From Levyella massiliensis (lineage in GTDB: Bacteria; Bacillota; Clostridia; Tissierellales; Peptoniphilaceae), in assembly GCF_000308275.2 (NCBI RefSeq), contig NZ_HG529490.1, positions 813,158-877,157 on the forward strand: a stretch of DNA of 64,000 bases. Reading direction: 5' to 3'. Made by a program: the position numbers and the translations under genes. The notes beneath the pieces are model-generated. The model worked only from the letters and a program-made list of their open reading frames with translations. It made no database searches and was not told the origin of the DNA. Positions 54,203 through 63,633 of the stretch are shown here, piece after piece (position 1 is the first letter of the stretch; each line of letters begins with the position of its first letter).

Positions 54203-55831
54203 ATGCGAGCAGAACGAATTTACTCCTTATTGAAGGATTTTATGACCTTACCCACCGTCACAGGAACCGCCGATGAGAATTTGGCGTTACCTTTCTATCA
54301 AAACTTTTTTGAACAATGTCCTTATTTCCGCGAGCGACCGGATCACTGGGGCACATGGCTTTGCCCGGAGGATCGCTTTCATCGCAAAGTGATGTGGGGC
54401 CTCGTGCGTGGCAAAAGTCCGCGCACCGTGGTGTTGATTCACCATATGGACGTCGTGGATGTCACGCAATATGAGCGTTACCAGAAGCTGGCGTATCTTC
54501 CCGACGGCATCAAACCGATCTTGCAAAACGGTAGCTTGCCGGTGTCGGATGACGTCAAAGGCGATCTTGATGGCGAGGCTTGGATCTTCGGGCGCGGTGC
54601 GTGCGATATGAAAGCGGGAGCTGCCATCGAAATGACGTTACTCGAAGAGTACGCTGCGCAGGAAGACGTGCCGGGCAGTCTTCTCCTATTGGCCGTTCCG
54701 GATGAAGAAACAGGCTCCGCCGGCATGCGCGCGGCGGCATCGCTATTTGAAGCACTGGAGAAAAAATTCGGCTTGCAATTTACCCTCATGGTGGATACGG
54801 AGCCGCACGGACGCACGCAGGAAAACGCCTATGTCATTCATGACGGAAGCATCGGTAAAATGATGCCCGTCGTCTTAGCCCGTGGCAAAAGCGTGCACCT
54901 CGGCAATGTCTATGACGGCTTAAATCCCATTCATCTGATGAGTGCCTTGGCGCGTGAAACCGAGCTGTGGCCGGAAATGGTCGAGAGACGCGGCAATACC
55001 ACGACGCCTGGCGCAACTTGGCTTTCCCTGCGCGACCGACGCACGGCCTATAACGTCTCCTTGCCGGCAACGGCCGGCGGTTACTTAAATGTCTTAACCC
55101 TTACCCATACGCCGAAAGACGTGCTGCATGCGCTTTGTCGCTCCGCTGCCGTTGCAGGCGCCAAAGTCATAGCATCCATGAAGGAGCGCTATGCCTTCTA
55201 TCGCATCCAAACGCCGGAAGCCCCCGCCGATCCCTTCCCCGCCCAGGTACAAGTGCTCACCTTCGGCGCTCTGAAGCAGGCCGTGCTTTCCCACGATCCT
55301 GAGGCAATAAGTATAGAAGCTCCGATCCTCGAGCGAGTGCAAGCCGGCACCTGCGATCTGCGCGAAGGAGCGCTGGAGTTGATGGAGGCCTATCTGGCAC
55401 GCTGGGAAAGCACTGATCCTTGCTTCGTTATCGGCCTGGCCGCCCCCTACTATCCTCCTGTCAATAACAGCGAGCTGTCCACGCAATCCATGACCGACCG
55501 CATGGTGTCAAATCTTAGCGAAACACTGCAGTCCTTCGGCCTCGAACTGCAAGTCGACAATTATTTCAAAGGCATCTGTGATCTCTCCTATGCCATGTTT
55601 ACCGCTGATGCTTCGACCATTGATTTCGTCGCTAAGAATCTCGTTTTTTGGGGCGAAGCCTATGAAATCCCCCTCGCCCTCATTCAGCGATATTCGATGC
55701 CCGTTTTCAATATCGGCCCCTGGGGCAAGGACCTGCACAACCTCGGCGAACGCGTGAATCGCAAGGATCTGATCGAGCATACCCCGGCGCTGATTCAACG
55801 CGTCATTGAGGACGCGTGGAATGAAGCGTAG
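54203..55831 (+). CDS. rocB: M20 family peptidase, RocB-like
   Basis: A 542-residue M20-family metallohydrolase of RocB length. Metal-site segments: 'VVLIHHMDVVD', 'GRGACDMKAGAA' and 'AVPDEETGSAG'. RocB is linked to arginine use in Bacillus, and relatives occur in amino-acid fermenting anaerobes. ATG after AGAGGAAG. It stands alone and is followed by hairpin array C. The 239-base gap before it (53964-54202) has a TTGACG-like element and no gene. Confidence 0.85.
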   Translation: MRAERIYSLLKDFMTLPTVTGTADENLALPFYQNFFEQCPYFRERPDHWGTWLCPEDRFHRKVMWGLVRGKSPRTVVLIHHMDVVDVTQYERYQKLAYLPDGIKPILQNGSLPVSDDVKGDLDGEAWIFGRGACDMKAGAAIEMTLLEEYAAQEDVPGSLLLLAVPDEETGSAGMRAAASLFEALEKKFGLQFTLMVDTEPHGRTQENAYVIHDGSIGKMMPVVLARGKSVHLGNVYDGLNPIHLMSALARETELWPEMVERRGNTTTPGATWLSLRDRRTAYNVSLPATAGGYLNVLTLTHTPKDVLHALCRSAAVAGAKVIASMKERYAFYRIQTPEAPADPFPAQVQVLTFGALKQAVLSHDPEAISIEAPILERVQAGTCDLREGALELMEAYLARWESTDPCFVIGLAAPYYPPVNNSELSTQSMTDRMVSNLSETLQSFGLELQVDNYFKGICDLSYAMFTADASTIDFVAKNLVFWGEAYEIPLALIQRYSMPVFNIGPWGKDLHNLGERVNRKDLIEHTPALIQRVIEDAWNEA

Positions 55832-55869
55832 AAAGCGTGGCTTCAGCCGGTACGCAGAGTGGAGCGCTA

Positions 55870-56323
55870 CCCCATGTTATTCGTGAAAATGCGTTTTAAC
55901 ATGGGGTGCATTGTCGGAGCCCCATGTTATTTTTAGAATAGGCAAATTAACAAGGGGCGATTTTTCTGCTTTTTCGTGCCAATACCCCATGTTATTCGCG
56001 AAAATGCGTTTTAACATGGGGTTATCCGGCGACTTTTTGGCGCATTTACCCCATGTTATTTTGATGATTCGCTATTTAACATGGGTTTGCTAAACGCGAG
56101 ATACCCCATGTTATTTTCATAATCTTCTTTTAACATGGGGCTTAACGGCAATTTTTGTGATTTTTTACCCCATGTTATTTTGCTGATTCGCCATTTAACA
56201 TGGGGCTCAGCGGCGACTTTAGCGATTTTTTACCCCATGTTATTTTTACGATTCGCTTTTAACATGGGGTAACGTTGCCGAAAGCGCCCCATGTTATTTC
56301 CAACATCCGGTTTTGACATGGGT
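55870..56323. repeat. Hairpin array C: eight 37-38 bp units, mostly at a 64-65 bp period
   Basis: Units start at 55870, 55920, 55985, 56049, 56104, 56168, 56233 and 56287. Intervals are 50, 65, 64, 55, 64, 65 and 54 bp. Each has ten-base arms CCCCATGTTA and TAACATGGGG (minor variants in units 2, 4 and 8) around a 17-18 base variable centre. Spacers are not conserved. The array fills the 585-base convergent gap between rocB and punA, ending before a terminator. Confidence 0.93.
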
Positions 56324-56360
56324 TGCGCCATATAAGCAATGCCATTTTTACCATCATTTC

Positions 56361-56399
56361 AAAAAAAGGAAGGCGGCCATTAGGTCACCTTCCTTTTTT
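56361..56399. terminator. Bidirectional terminator before punA
   Basis: AAAAAAGGAAGG and CCTTCCTTTTTT arms flank a loop that can pair further. It lies between array C and the punA stop and works for both strands. Confidence 0.85.
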
Positions 56400-56416
56400 G
56401 CGTTCGCTTTTCGCCG

Positions 56417-57238
56417 TTACTTCAATTTTCCTAAGAAATTGCGGATCATTTGCTGGAACCGTGCTGCAGCTTTTTTCCCCTCTTCGATCACTTCTTCTTC
56501 GCTGAGCTTCTTCGTACCAACACCGGCAGCCTGGTTGGTAGCTAAGGAGACGCCGACCAGGCGCACGCCCATGTGATGGGCCGCTGTGGCTTCGATGACG
56601 GTGGACATGCCGGCCATGTCGGCGCCGAGGACGGAAGCCATGTGAATTTCGGCCGGGGTTTCATAAGCGGGACCTGTGAATTGAACGTAAACGCCGTCGT
56701 GTAAGACGCAGCCGGCTTCTTTGCCGGCTTCATGCATTTTTTCACGCAGCTGAGGATCATAGACGGCGGTCATGTCCGGGAAACGGGTGCCCCATTCGGA
56801 GACATTGGGTCCGAGTAAAGGCGAAGGCACGAAGGAAGAGATGTGATCTTTCAGAAGACAAAACTCGCCTACTTTGTAAGTCGGATTGATGGCGCCGGCA
56901 GCATTGGTTAAGAGCAGGGTATCAATGCCCAGCGATGCCATCAGACGAATGGGCAGAACACAGTCGGAGACGGGATAGCCTTCATAGAGATGAACACGCC
57001 CCTGCATCATCACGACGGGCAAACCTTCAAAACGACCAAAGACAAAACGCCCGACATGGCCGGGTGCGGTAGAGATTGGAAAGCCGTCAATCTCGGCATA
57101 GGGAACATAAACAGCATCTTCGACGGCATCGGCTAAATCACCCAAGCCGGAACCAAGGACGATTCCCACTTTCGGTTTCTCAGGGCAAGCCTTCTTTACT
57201 TGTGCCAGGCAGTGCTGAACTTTTTCATACGGTGTCAT
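56417..57238 (-). CDS. punA: Purine nucleoside phosphorylase (PNP-I type)
   Basis: A 273-residue enzyme with the trimeric PNP motifs 'GIVLGSGLGDLADAV', 'GHVGRFVFGRF', 'LLTNAAGAINP' and 'ADMAGMSTVIEATAAHHMG'. It splits purine nucleosides with phosphate. I choose the ATG at 57238 after AAGGAAG. It fits salvage of nucleosides made by the surface 5'-nucleotidase at 35958, but they are not linked in an operon. Confidence 0.95.
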   Translation of the reverse strand: MTPYEKVQHCLAQVKKACPEKPKVGIVLGSGLGDLADAVEDAVYVPYAEIDGFPISTAPGHVGRFVFGRFEGLPVVMMQGRVHLYEGYPVSDCVLPIRLMASLGIDTLLLTNAAGAINPTYKVGEFCLLKDHISSFVPSPLLGPNVSEWGTRFPDMTAVYDPQLREKMHEAGKEAGCVLHDGVYVQFTGPAYETPAEIHMASVLGADMAGMSTVIEATAAHHMGVRLVGVSLATNQAAGVGTKKLSEEEVIEEGKKAAARFQQMIRNFLGKLK

Positions 57239-57360
57239 TTTTCTTCCTTTCTTGTTCTCTTCATCGCAGAAAAACATATTTTTCTCATCGTTTTTCGCTG
57301 AAATAACGTATCATAGTAAGTAAGCCTATCTTTTACCCATACGTTTGAAAAGGAGCTTCT

Positions 57361-59442
57361 ATGAAACGAGTGGCTACTACTATTTTACATCATCGCTTCG
57401 CGGTTATCTTGCTGTTTGCCATGTTATCGATTCTATCGGCTTTTGCAGCAACACGCGTTACGGTGAATTATGACATGGCGGACTATTTGCCGGCCAATGC
57501 ACCGTCATCACAGGCGCTGGAGACGTTGCGAAAAGAATTTAATTTTTCCATGCCCAATGCACGCGTTTCTTATCCGGTTTCTTCCGTAAGAGATGCGCTG
57601 CAGATGAAAGAAAAGCTGGCTGGTTATACACACGTGGATCAGGTGCTCTGGCTGGATGATGTGACGGATATTCATACTCCATTGGAGCAAATGGATACGA
57701 AAACCGTGAATGCCTATTGGAAAGACGGACGGGCGCTGTTCCAAGTTTCTGCCGATACGGCCTATGCACGGCAAACCGTGGATTTTCTCCGCTCTTTGCA
57801 TAGCGATACCTGGGTTTCGGGACAGATCATGGAACTGGCAAGCGCCCAGCATGCTGTCAATTCGGAGATTGGCTCGATTACGATGTTTGCGGTACCAATC
57901 GTCTTCATCATCTTATTGATCAGCACTTCCTCTTGGTTACAACCTTTCCTCTTTTTGCTCACCATCGGTGTGAGCGTATTGCTCAACATGGGATCCAACT
58001 TGGCCTTGGGCAGCGTATCCTTTATTACACAAGCCGTGTCCGGCACTTTGCAATTGGCCGTATCCATGGACTACGCCATCTTTTTGCTGCATCGCTATAA
58101 TTTGAATCGTGAGCAAGGCATGGTGAATGAAGAAGCCATGGCACAAGCGATGGTGCAATCGTCCATAGCGATTGCTTCCTCAGCTGCCACGACATTTTTC
58201 GGTTTTCTGGCGCTACTGTTCATGCAGTTTCGCATCGGTGCGGATTTGGGCATTGTCATGGCGAAGGGGATCGCCTTCTCTTTCCTGACCGTATTGATCT
58301 TTCTTCCGGCACTGATTCTGGTGTTACAAAAGCCGCTTGATCGGCTGGCACACCGATCATTGTTACCGAATTTCGAAGGCGTTGGTACCTTTGTATGTCG
58401 CCATCGCCATATCTTTGTGGCAATCGTGGCAGTTTTGATTATTCCGGCGTTTTTGGCGTCGCAGAGCAATTCCTTTGTCTATGGCATGGGCTCGTTCCCA
58501 AAGAACAGTGCCGCTGAACACGATTTGCACGCCATCGATGCACATTTTGGAGAACAACAGCAAATTTCTCTATTGGTGCCGCGCGGTGATCTGCAAAAAG
58601 AGCAACAGCTGGACAAGGCACTGAAGGCGTTGCCACATACGGACTCGGTGATTTCGTATGTATCCATGGCCGATCCGGCCATCCCGCAGGAGGTGGTCTC
58701 CGGAAAAGGGCTGGATCAGATCCTCTCTCCTTCCTATAGTCATTTCATCATCACAGAAAATATGCCGCGTGAGGGCGATGTTGCCTTTGGCGTGGTCAAA
58801 CAAATACACACCATCACGGAGAGCCTCTATGGAAAAGGGTACTTTATGACCGGGTATCCCGTTGTGACGGATGATATGCGAGCGACGGTACAATCGGACA
58901 ATATCATCGTCAACGGTCTGGCTGTTCTCACCATTGCGCTGACCATTGCCCTAGCGTTCCGCTCCTTCACCTTACCAATTCTGCTCGTTTTAACCATCGA
59001 AGTAGCCATCTGGCTGAATCTGTCCGTGCCCTATCTGACGGGCTCGTCATTAAGTTACATCGGTTATCTCATCATTTCCACGGTCCAGCTTGGCTCAACC
59101 GTGGACTATGCCATTCTTTATACAGAACGCTACTGTGATCATCGCCAACGCTTAAGCAAGCCCGACACATTGCGCGTTGTCGCCAAGGAAACTATCCCTT
59201 CATTACTTCCGCCGGCTCTGATTTTGACTTTTTCCGGCCTCGTCCTTTACCTGACATCGTCTTTGACCATCGTCAGTGAATTGGGCGAAGTCCTGGCACG
59301 TGGCGCTATGCTTTCGTTAACCATGGTCATCTTCGTTTTGCCCGGTCTTTTGTATCTTTTCGATCGGGGGATTGAATGCACGTCCTTCGGCCGTCATTTC
59401 TATCATGCAGCTCCTACAAAGCCTTCAAAGGAGGAATTATGA
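57361..59442 (+). CDS. MMPL/RND family transporter
   Basis: A 693-residue membrane protein with two RND-type halves: each has an outer domain and a helix bundle with a charged motif ('VSMDYAIFLLHRY', 'GSTVDYAILYTERY'). MMPL proteins export lipids or other hydrophobic substrates by proton flow. ATG start after AAAGGAG. It overlaps the next gene, for a large secreted protein, by four bases, so the two are co-translated. Confidence 0.9.
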   Translation: MKRVATTILHHRFAVILLFAMLSILSAFAATRVTVNYDMADYLPANAPSSQALETLRKEFNFSMPNARVSYPVSSVRDALQMKEKLAGYTHVDQVLWLDDVTDIHTPLEQMDTKTVNAYWKDGRALFQVSADTAYARQTVDFLRSLHSDTWVSGQIMELASAQHAVNSEIGSITMFAVPIVFIILLISTSSWLQPFLFLLTIGVSVLLNMGSNLALGSVSFITQAVSGTLQLAVSMDYAIFLLHRYNLNREQGMVNEEAMAQAMVQSSIAIASSAATTFFGFLALLFMQFRIGADLGIVMAKGIAFSFLTVLIFLPALILVLQKPLDRLAHRSLLPNFEGVGTFVCRHRHIFVAIVAVLIIPAFLASQSNSFVYGMGSFPKNSAAEHDLHAIDAHFGEQQQISLLVPRGDLQKEQQLDKALKALPHTDSVISYVSMADPAIPQEVVSGKGLDQILSPSYSHFIITENMPREGDVAFGVVKQIHTITESLYGKGYFMTGYPVVTDDMRATVQSDNIIVNGLAVLTIALTIALAFRSFTLPILLVLTIEVAIWLNLSVPYLTGSSLSYIGYLIISTVQLGSTVDYAILYTERYCDHRQRLSKPDTLRVVAKETIPSLLPPALILTFSGLVLYLTSSLTIVSELGEVLARGAMLSLTMVIFVLPGLLYLFDRGIECTSFGRHFYHAAPTKPSKEEL

Positions 59443-62162
59443 AACAAGTAAAGAATCAACCAAAACGCATCACCAGCCTTCTTTTGGCGGCGGCCTTAGT
59501 GGTCATGCCTATGCAGACGGCAGTTTGTGCGGCTCCCTCGGCGCCGATTCGCGTTGCGGATACGTCGAGCACCTCTGGCACACCTTCCACAACCAATGAA
59601 AAAACAGCTGAATCCTTGAACGCTCAAAAAACAGCCGGTGCAACAAAATCCGAAGTCGTCTATGCTTCGCTACAGAATGATGGCAATGTCAAAGGCGTTT
59701 ATATCGTGAATCGCTTTGATCCTTCCTCCGAACCCGTCAAGGATTATGGTGATTATGCATCCATCCGTGAGATTTCGACACAGGGTCGTATGGAAAGTTT
59801 TTCCGACGGGCACTATGCCATTTCTACCGGCGATGCACCTTTCTTCTATCAGGGACAAACGAAGCGTAAAACACTTCCCTGGAAAATTCAGCTGCGCTAC
59901 ACGCTGGACGGGCAGCCGATTGATGCACAGCAATTGGCCGGAAAATCCGGTACCTTTGGATTGGAAATTACCGTAAAGCCAACGGACGCCACAGCAAAGG
60001 ATTCCTATGCACAACAGATGATGTTGCAAACGTCCGTGACACTGCCTGGCGATGTAGCCGAAAATGTACAAACGAAAGACGGTACCCTTGTGCAGGCAGG
60101 CAGCAACCATCGCATTGATTTCATCGGGCTGCCGGGAAAAGAAGCCAAAATCTTTCATTTGACCGCAACGGTCAAAGATTTTCACCTGCCGGCAATTACC
60201 TTTGCCGGGGTTCCTTTCTCCATGGACATCAATTCCATGGCATTGCCGGACTTCAGTCAAGATCCGGACCTCAAAAAATTGCAAGACGGTACAAAGGCAT
60301 TAAATGATGCGACAAAGCGTTTAGCAGCAGGATTGTCTGCAGCGGATAAGGGGTTTAGCGCTTTGGATTACGGTCTGGGCCGCTTGACAGGTGGTTTTTC
60401 TTCCTTGCAAAACGCCGGCAGTCGTCTGACCGGTGGTGCCGATCGTTTTGCGGCCGGCTTGGAAACGCTACAAAAAAACAGCGCTCCTTTAGTGGCTGGC
60501 ATTCGTCAGGCCAATACGAGCACAAAAGATATCGAAGACGCCATGCAACAGGTCAATGAGGGCTGGAAAGGCTATACTCAAGGCGTTTCTGCCTATGTTG
60601 ACGGCGCACAAAAGAGCCTGGAAGCGGCGGCGCCGTTCGCATCCGGGGCTCAGCAGCTGCTTGATGGTGCGACCAAGACGCGTGACGGACTTTCTGCTCT
60701 CAGCGAGGAGGGTGGCAAGCTGGTCGGCTATTCGGCGCAGATTCAAGAGGCATTAACGCAGATGAAGCGCAGCCTTTCTTCTTTGCCAAATGACAGCGGC
60801 TCCAAAACAGCTTCTGCCTCCGCCCTGCCGTCGCCGCAGGAATTGGCTCAATCCGAAGCACGCATAAAAGAGGCGTCGCGCAGTCTGCAACAGGCAAAGA
60901 GCGCCACAGATGCCGTTTATGATGCCTTTGAAAAACAGATACAAGCCATCGAAAATCAACCCTCCCCATCGCTTGAAGAAGTCGTGACGGCGGCTGGGCT
61001 CTCCGCGGATGCACCGAAAAATCCGGATGTCCAAAAGCTACTGGCTTACCAACAAAAAACCTCTGCCGCGCAAAAGCAAGCGTTGCTCTCGTCCCTGCAT
61101 CGTCTCACCGATACGGGTGAGGCGCCGCTTAAAGCCTTGAAACAAGGTATGGCAGAAGCCGCCGGCCAGGCGGAGCAGATGGAAGAAGCCCTGAGCGAAG
61201 GACTTTCACAGATCAAGAAAATGACCGAAGCCATGCAACACCTCGGTTCCGGCTCCTCCTCCTTATCCGATGGCGTCGAAAAATTAGAACAGCAATATCA
61301 GACTTTCCATCAAGGCTTGCGTCGCTATGTAGGCGGTGTCGGAGCCGTTTCCGTACACTTCGGCGGCAACGGCTTAAAAACGACGGACGTCGTCGCTGAT
61401 GAGGCAAAGGTTCTGCCGCCAACGCCGGCGGACACGAAGGATGGATCGAATAGCAACGCAAAAGCCGATCCGACAGCAGACACGCATACAACATCACCGT
61501 CTGCTCCAACCACGTTCTACGCCGGTATGAAGGCTCTCGCCGGCGGCCTCGCCGAATGGCAGCAAGGCGTCAAGCCCTTGGTACAGGGTGGCAAAGCCCT
61601 GCAGTCACCGGAAACCACGCAGGCACTGCTGGAGGGACAGGAAAAAGTTCGTAACGGCATTGGGCAATACACGGCAGGCTTCGGCCGTCTTGCTGGTGGC
61701 ATGCAGCAATATACCGACGGCGTGAGCGCCTTGGCGAACAACAGCAGTGCGTTGGTAGATGGGCTGGCTTCCTATGTGGACGGTGTCAATCGTGCGGCCA
61801 ACGGCATGACCGAGTGGCAGAGCGGATTCCATCAATTTGGTTCCGGCGTATCGCAAGCTTCCGACGGAGCCAAACGTCTATCCGATGGCACGGGAGACTT
61901 TGCCGACCAAACGTCCGATATGGACGCACGCATTCGTGAAAAAATCGATGCCCTCATGGGCGAGACGAAAAAGGATGTTAAGGACCAAACCTCTTTTGCC
62001 GATGCACGTAACGGTAAGATTTCGCAGGTACAGTTTGTGCTCATGACCGAAGAAATTAAAAAGCCGCAGGAGGCCAAAGAAAAGGCCCCTGCCAAAAAAA
62101 ATATCAGTCTTTGGGATCGCATCGTAAACTTATTTACGCCCAAAAAAGATAGTGAAGAATAG
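59439..62162 (+). CDS. Large secreted protein partner of the MMPL transporter
   Basis: A 907-residue protein with a signal peptide ('ITSLLLAAALVVMPMQTAVCA') and long helical repeat regions with motifs such as 'LxxGxxxLxxG', like the YhgE/Pip class of coiled-coil surface proteins ('ALNDATKRLAAGLSAADKGFSALDYGLGRLTGG'). No cell-wall sorting signal or C-terminal helix is seen; the C-terminus is basic and charged. I choose the ATG at 59439 after AAAGGAGG. Co-translated with the MMPL transporter, it may be an outer partner of it. Confidence 0.75.
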   Translation: MKQVKNQPKRITSLLLAAALVVMPMQTAVCAAPSAPIRVADTSSTSGTPSTTNEKTAESLNAQKTAGATKSEVVYASLQNDGNVKGVYIVNRFDPSSEPVKDYGDYASIREISTQGRMESFSDGHYAISTGDAPFFYQGQTKRKTLPWKIQLRYTLDGQPIDAQQLAGKSGTFGLEITVKPTDATAKDSYAQQMMLQTSVTLPGDVAENVQTKDGTLVQAGSNHRIDFIGLPGKEAKIFHLTATVKDFHLPAITFAGVPFSMDINSMALPDFSQDPDLKKLQDGTKALNDATKRLAAGLSAADKGFSALDYGLGRLTGGFSSLQNAGSRLTGGADRFAAGLETLQKNSAPLVAGIRQANTSTKDIEDAMQQVNEGWKGYTQGVSAYVDGAQKSLEAAAPFASGAQQLLDGATKTRDGLSALSEEGGKLVGYSAQIQEALTQMKRSLSSLPNDSGSKTASASALPSPQELAQSEARIKEASRSLQQAKSATDAVYDAFEKQIQAIENQPSPSLEEVVTAAGLSADAPKNPDVQKLLAYQQKTSAAQKQALLSSLHRLTDTGEAPLKALKQGMAEAAGQAEQMEEALSEGLSQIKKMTEAMQHLGSGSSSLSDGVEKLEQQYQTFHQGLRRYVGGVGAVSVHFGGNGLKTTDVVADEAKVLPPTPADTKDGSNSNAKADPTADTHTTSPSAPTTFYAGMKALAGGLAEWQQGVKPLVQGGKALQSPETTQALLEGQEKVRNGIGQYTAGFGRLAGGMQQYTDGVSALANNSSALVDGLASYVDGVNRAANGMTEWQSGFHQFGSGVSQASDGAKRLSDGTGDFADQTSDMDARIREKIDALMGETKKDVKDQTSFADARNGKISQVQFVLMTEEIKKPQEAKEKAPAKKNISLWDRIVNLFTPKKDSEE

Positions 62163-62170
62163 AGCACTAT

Positions 62171-62205
62171 AAAAAGGCGAGGCCCTCTCGGGCCTCGCTT
62201 TTTTT
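62171..62205. terminator. Terminator between the MMPL partner gene and rsmE
   Basis: GCGAGGCCC (62177-62185) and GGGCCTCGC (62190-62198) form a 9-bp stem with A-run before and T-run after, between two convergent genes. Confidence 0.9.
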
Positions 62206-62219
62206 AGTGTTTTTTTGTC

Positions 62220-62942
62220 TTACGCTTCCATCCATTGCGCAGTTATACCGACAGCAAGCATCGCTGCGGTTTCCGCGCGGAGAATACGCGGCCCCAAATT
62301 GGCAAAATGCACACCTGCCGCTTCCATGGCAACAAATTCCTGCGGGCTGAACCCGCCTTCAGGCCCTACCAATAACAGAATCGATCCTTTAGGCGCCACG
62401 TTTTCCAGCACTCTCTCAAGCGTTGGCGCTTTTTCTTCGCTTCGTTCTGCGAGCACAATCTTTTCCACATCGGGCATGGCCAATATTTCAGCCAAGGATA
62501 GCGATGCCTCCAGCGTCGGAATGCGGTGCCGTTCGCATTGCTCCGCTGCTTCTTGCAAAATGCGCTCCCAGCGCACCCGACGGTTGCCCGTTGGCGCTGC
62601 CTCATTGACGCGCTCCGTCTCCATGGGCAAAATAGCATTCACGCCAAGCTCTGTCGCTTTCTGCAGTGCCCACTCCCATTTTTCTCGTTTGATACGAGCC
62701 AACGCCAGCAACAAAGGATGCGATAACTCCCGCTTTTCTTCCAACGCCTCATCGCAATGCGCCGTCACATGCTTTTTTGTGACTTCCAGAGTGGCTAAAA
62801 ACGGTATACCGTTCGGGTCAACAAGGCGCACCGTTTCGCCCCCGCGCACACGCAACACGCGTAGAAGCTGGTGCTCTGTCTCTTCCGGAAACGAGATGAT
62901 CGAATCCGTTGCCAAAGGTTCCCGCACAAAAAACTGTTGCAT
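62220..62942 (-). CDS. rsmE: 16S rRNA (uracil1498-N3)-methyltransferase
   Basis: A 240-residue SPOUT-class protein with the knot motifs 'LLLVGPEGGFSPQEF' and 'NLGPRILRAETAAMLAVG'. It methylates U1498 of 16S rRNA. The ATG at 62942 is 10 bases after the DtxR-family gene stop, so they form a two-gene unit. Confidence 0.95.
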   Translation of the reverse strand: MQQFFVREPLATDSIISFPEETEHQLLRVLRVRGGETVRLVDPNGIPFLATLEVTKKHVTAHCDEALEEKRELSHPLLLALARIKREKWEWALQKATELGVNAILPMETERVNEAAPTGNRRVRWERILQEAAEQCERHRIPTLEASLSLAEILAMPDVEKIVLAERSEEKAPTLERVLENVAPKGSILLLVGPEGGFSPQEFVAMEAAGVHFANLGPRILRAETAAMLAVGITAQWMEA

Positions 62943-62952
62943 GGTATCTCCG

Positions 62953-63327
62953 TTATTTCATTTGGGACTTGTAATAGTGTTTCAGACACTCAAAGGTTTC
63001 TTTAGAGATCGCATGCTCCACCTTGCAAGCATCGTCTTCTGCTGTCGCCAAAGAAACTCCGATATGCAAAAACCAATCTTTCAATGTCTGATGCCGTTCA
63101 TCGATATCCACGCCGATATCGCGTCCCTTCTTCGTAAGAATGAGAGACCCGTCCTCCAGCATCTCCACCTTGCCTTCCTGCTCCAGCTTTTTCATGGCGT
63201 TGCTGACAGAAGCACGGCTCAGATCCAGATGATTGGCTACATCGATAGACCGCACCGTCCCCAATTCCCGTTCCAATACCACAATCGCTTCCAAATAATT
63301 TTCTTCGGAATCATGGATATTATGCAT
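62953..63327 (-). CDS. DtxR/MntR family metal-dependent repressor
   Basis: A 124-residue protein with the DtxR winged helix ('TVRSIDVANHLDLSRASVSNAMKKLEQEGKVEM') and a dimerisation and metal-binding segment ('CKVEHAISKETFECLKHYYK'). It lacks the SH3-like third domain, as in MntR. It would sense manganese or iron. mntP at 26852 and the iron operons of the mobile element are possible targets, unproven. ATG after AAAGGAGG. Confidence 0.88.
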   Translation of the reverse strand: MHNIHDSEENYLEAIVVLERELGTVRSIDVANHLDLSRASVSNAMKKLEQEGKVEMLEDGSLILTKKGRDIGVDIDERHQTLKDWFLHIGVSLATAEDDACKVEHAISKETFECLKHYYKSQMK

Positions 63328-63483
63328 ATCTTCCTCCTTTATCGGTTCCGAAGTCGGCGTTCTCCGCGGCTTCGATACTCGTTTTTTCTTTCACGTTTAT
63401 GATGAATACCCGAAAAGTTAGCTTTGTACCACCGTTAGTTTTATTATGCCAAATCCTATGCTTTTCTCCAACCCCCTATTTTG

Positions 63484-63544
63484 TTATCACTCTTTATAAA
63501 TGAGTGATAAAAATCCTTGACTTTAAGGTCAGAGATGGTATAAT
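63484..63544 (+). promoter_or_regulatory. hsp20 promoter with a CIRCE-like operator
   Basis: TTATCACTC (63484-63492) and GAGTGATAA (63502-63510) are perfect inverted arms nine bases apart, one symmetric base from the CIRCE arm TTAGCACTC. TTGACT (63517-63522) and TATAAT (63539-63544) follow, 16 bases apart. HrcA or another heat-shock repressor is the likely binder. The rest of 63328-63633 is the DtxR gene promoter side and leader, with no gene. Confidence 0.65.
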
Positions 63545-63633
63545 AGAGTCGAGGTGAGAAACAGGGCCTCGGAAAACATAAAAGGAAAATCAAAAATGAG
63601 GAACTTCTCCCCCATGGGAGGAAAGGAGATATT

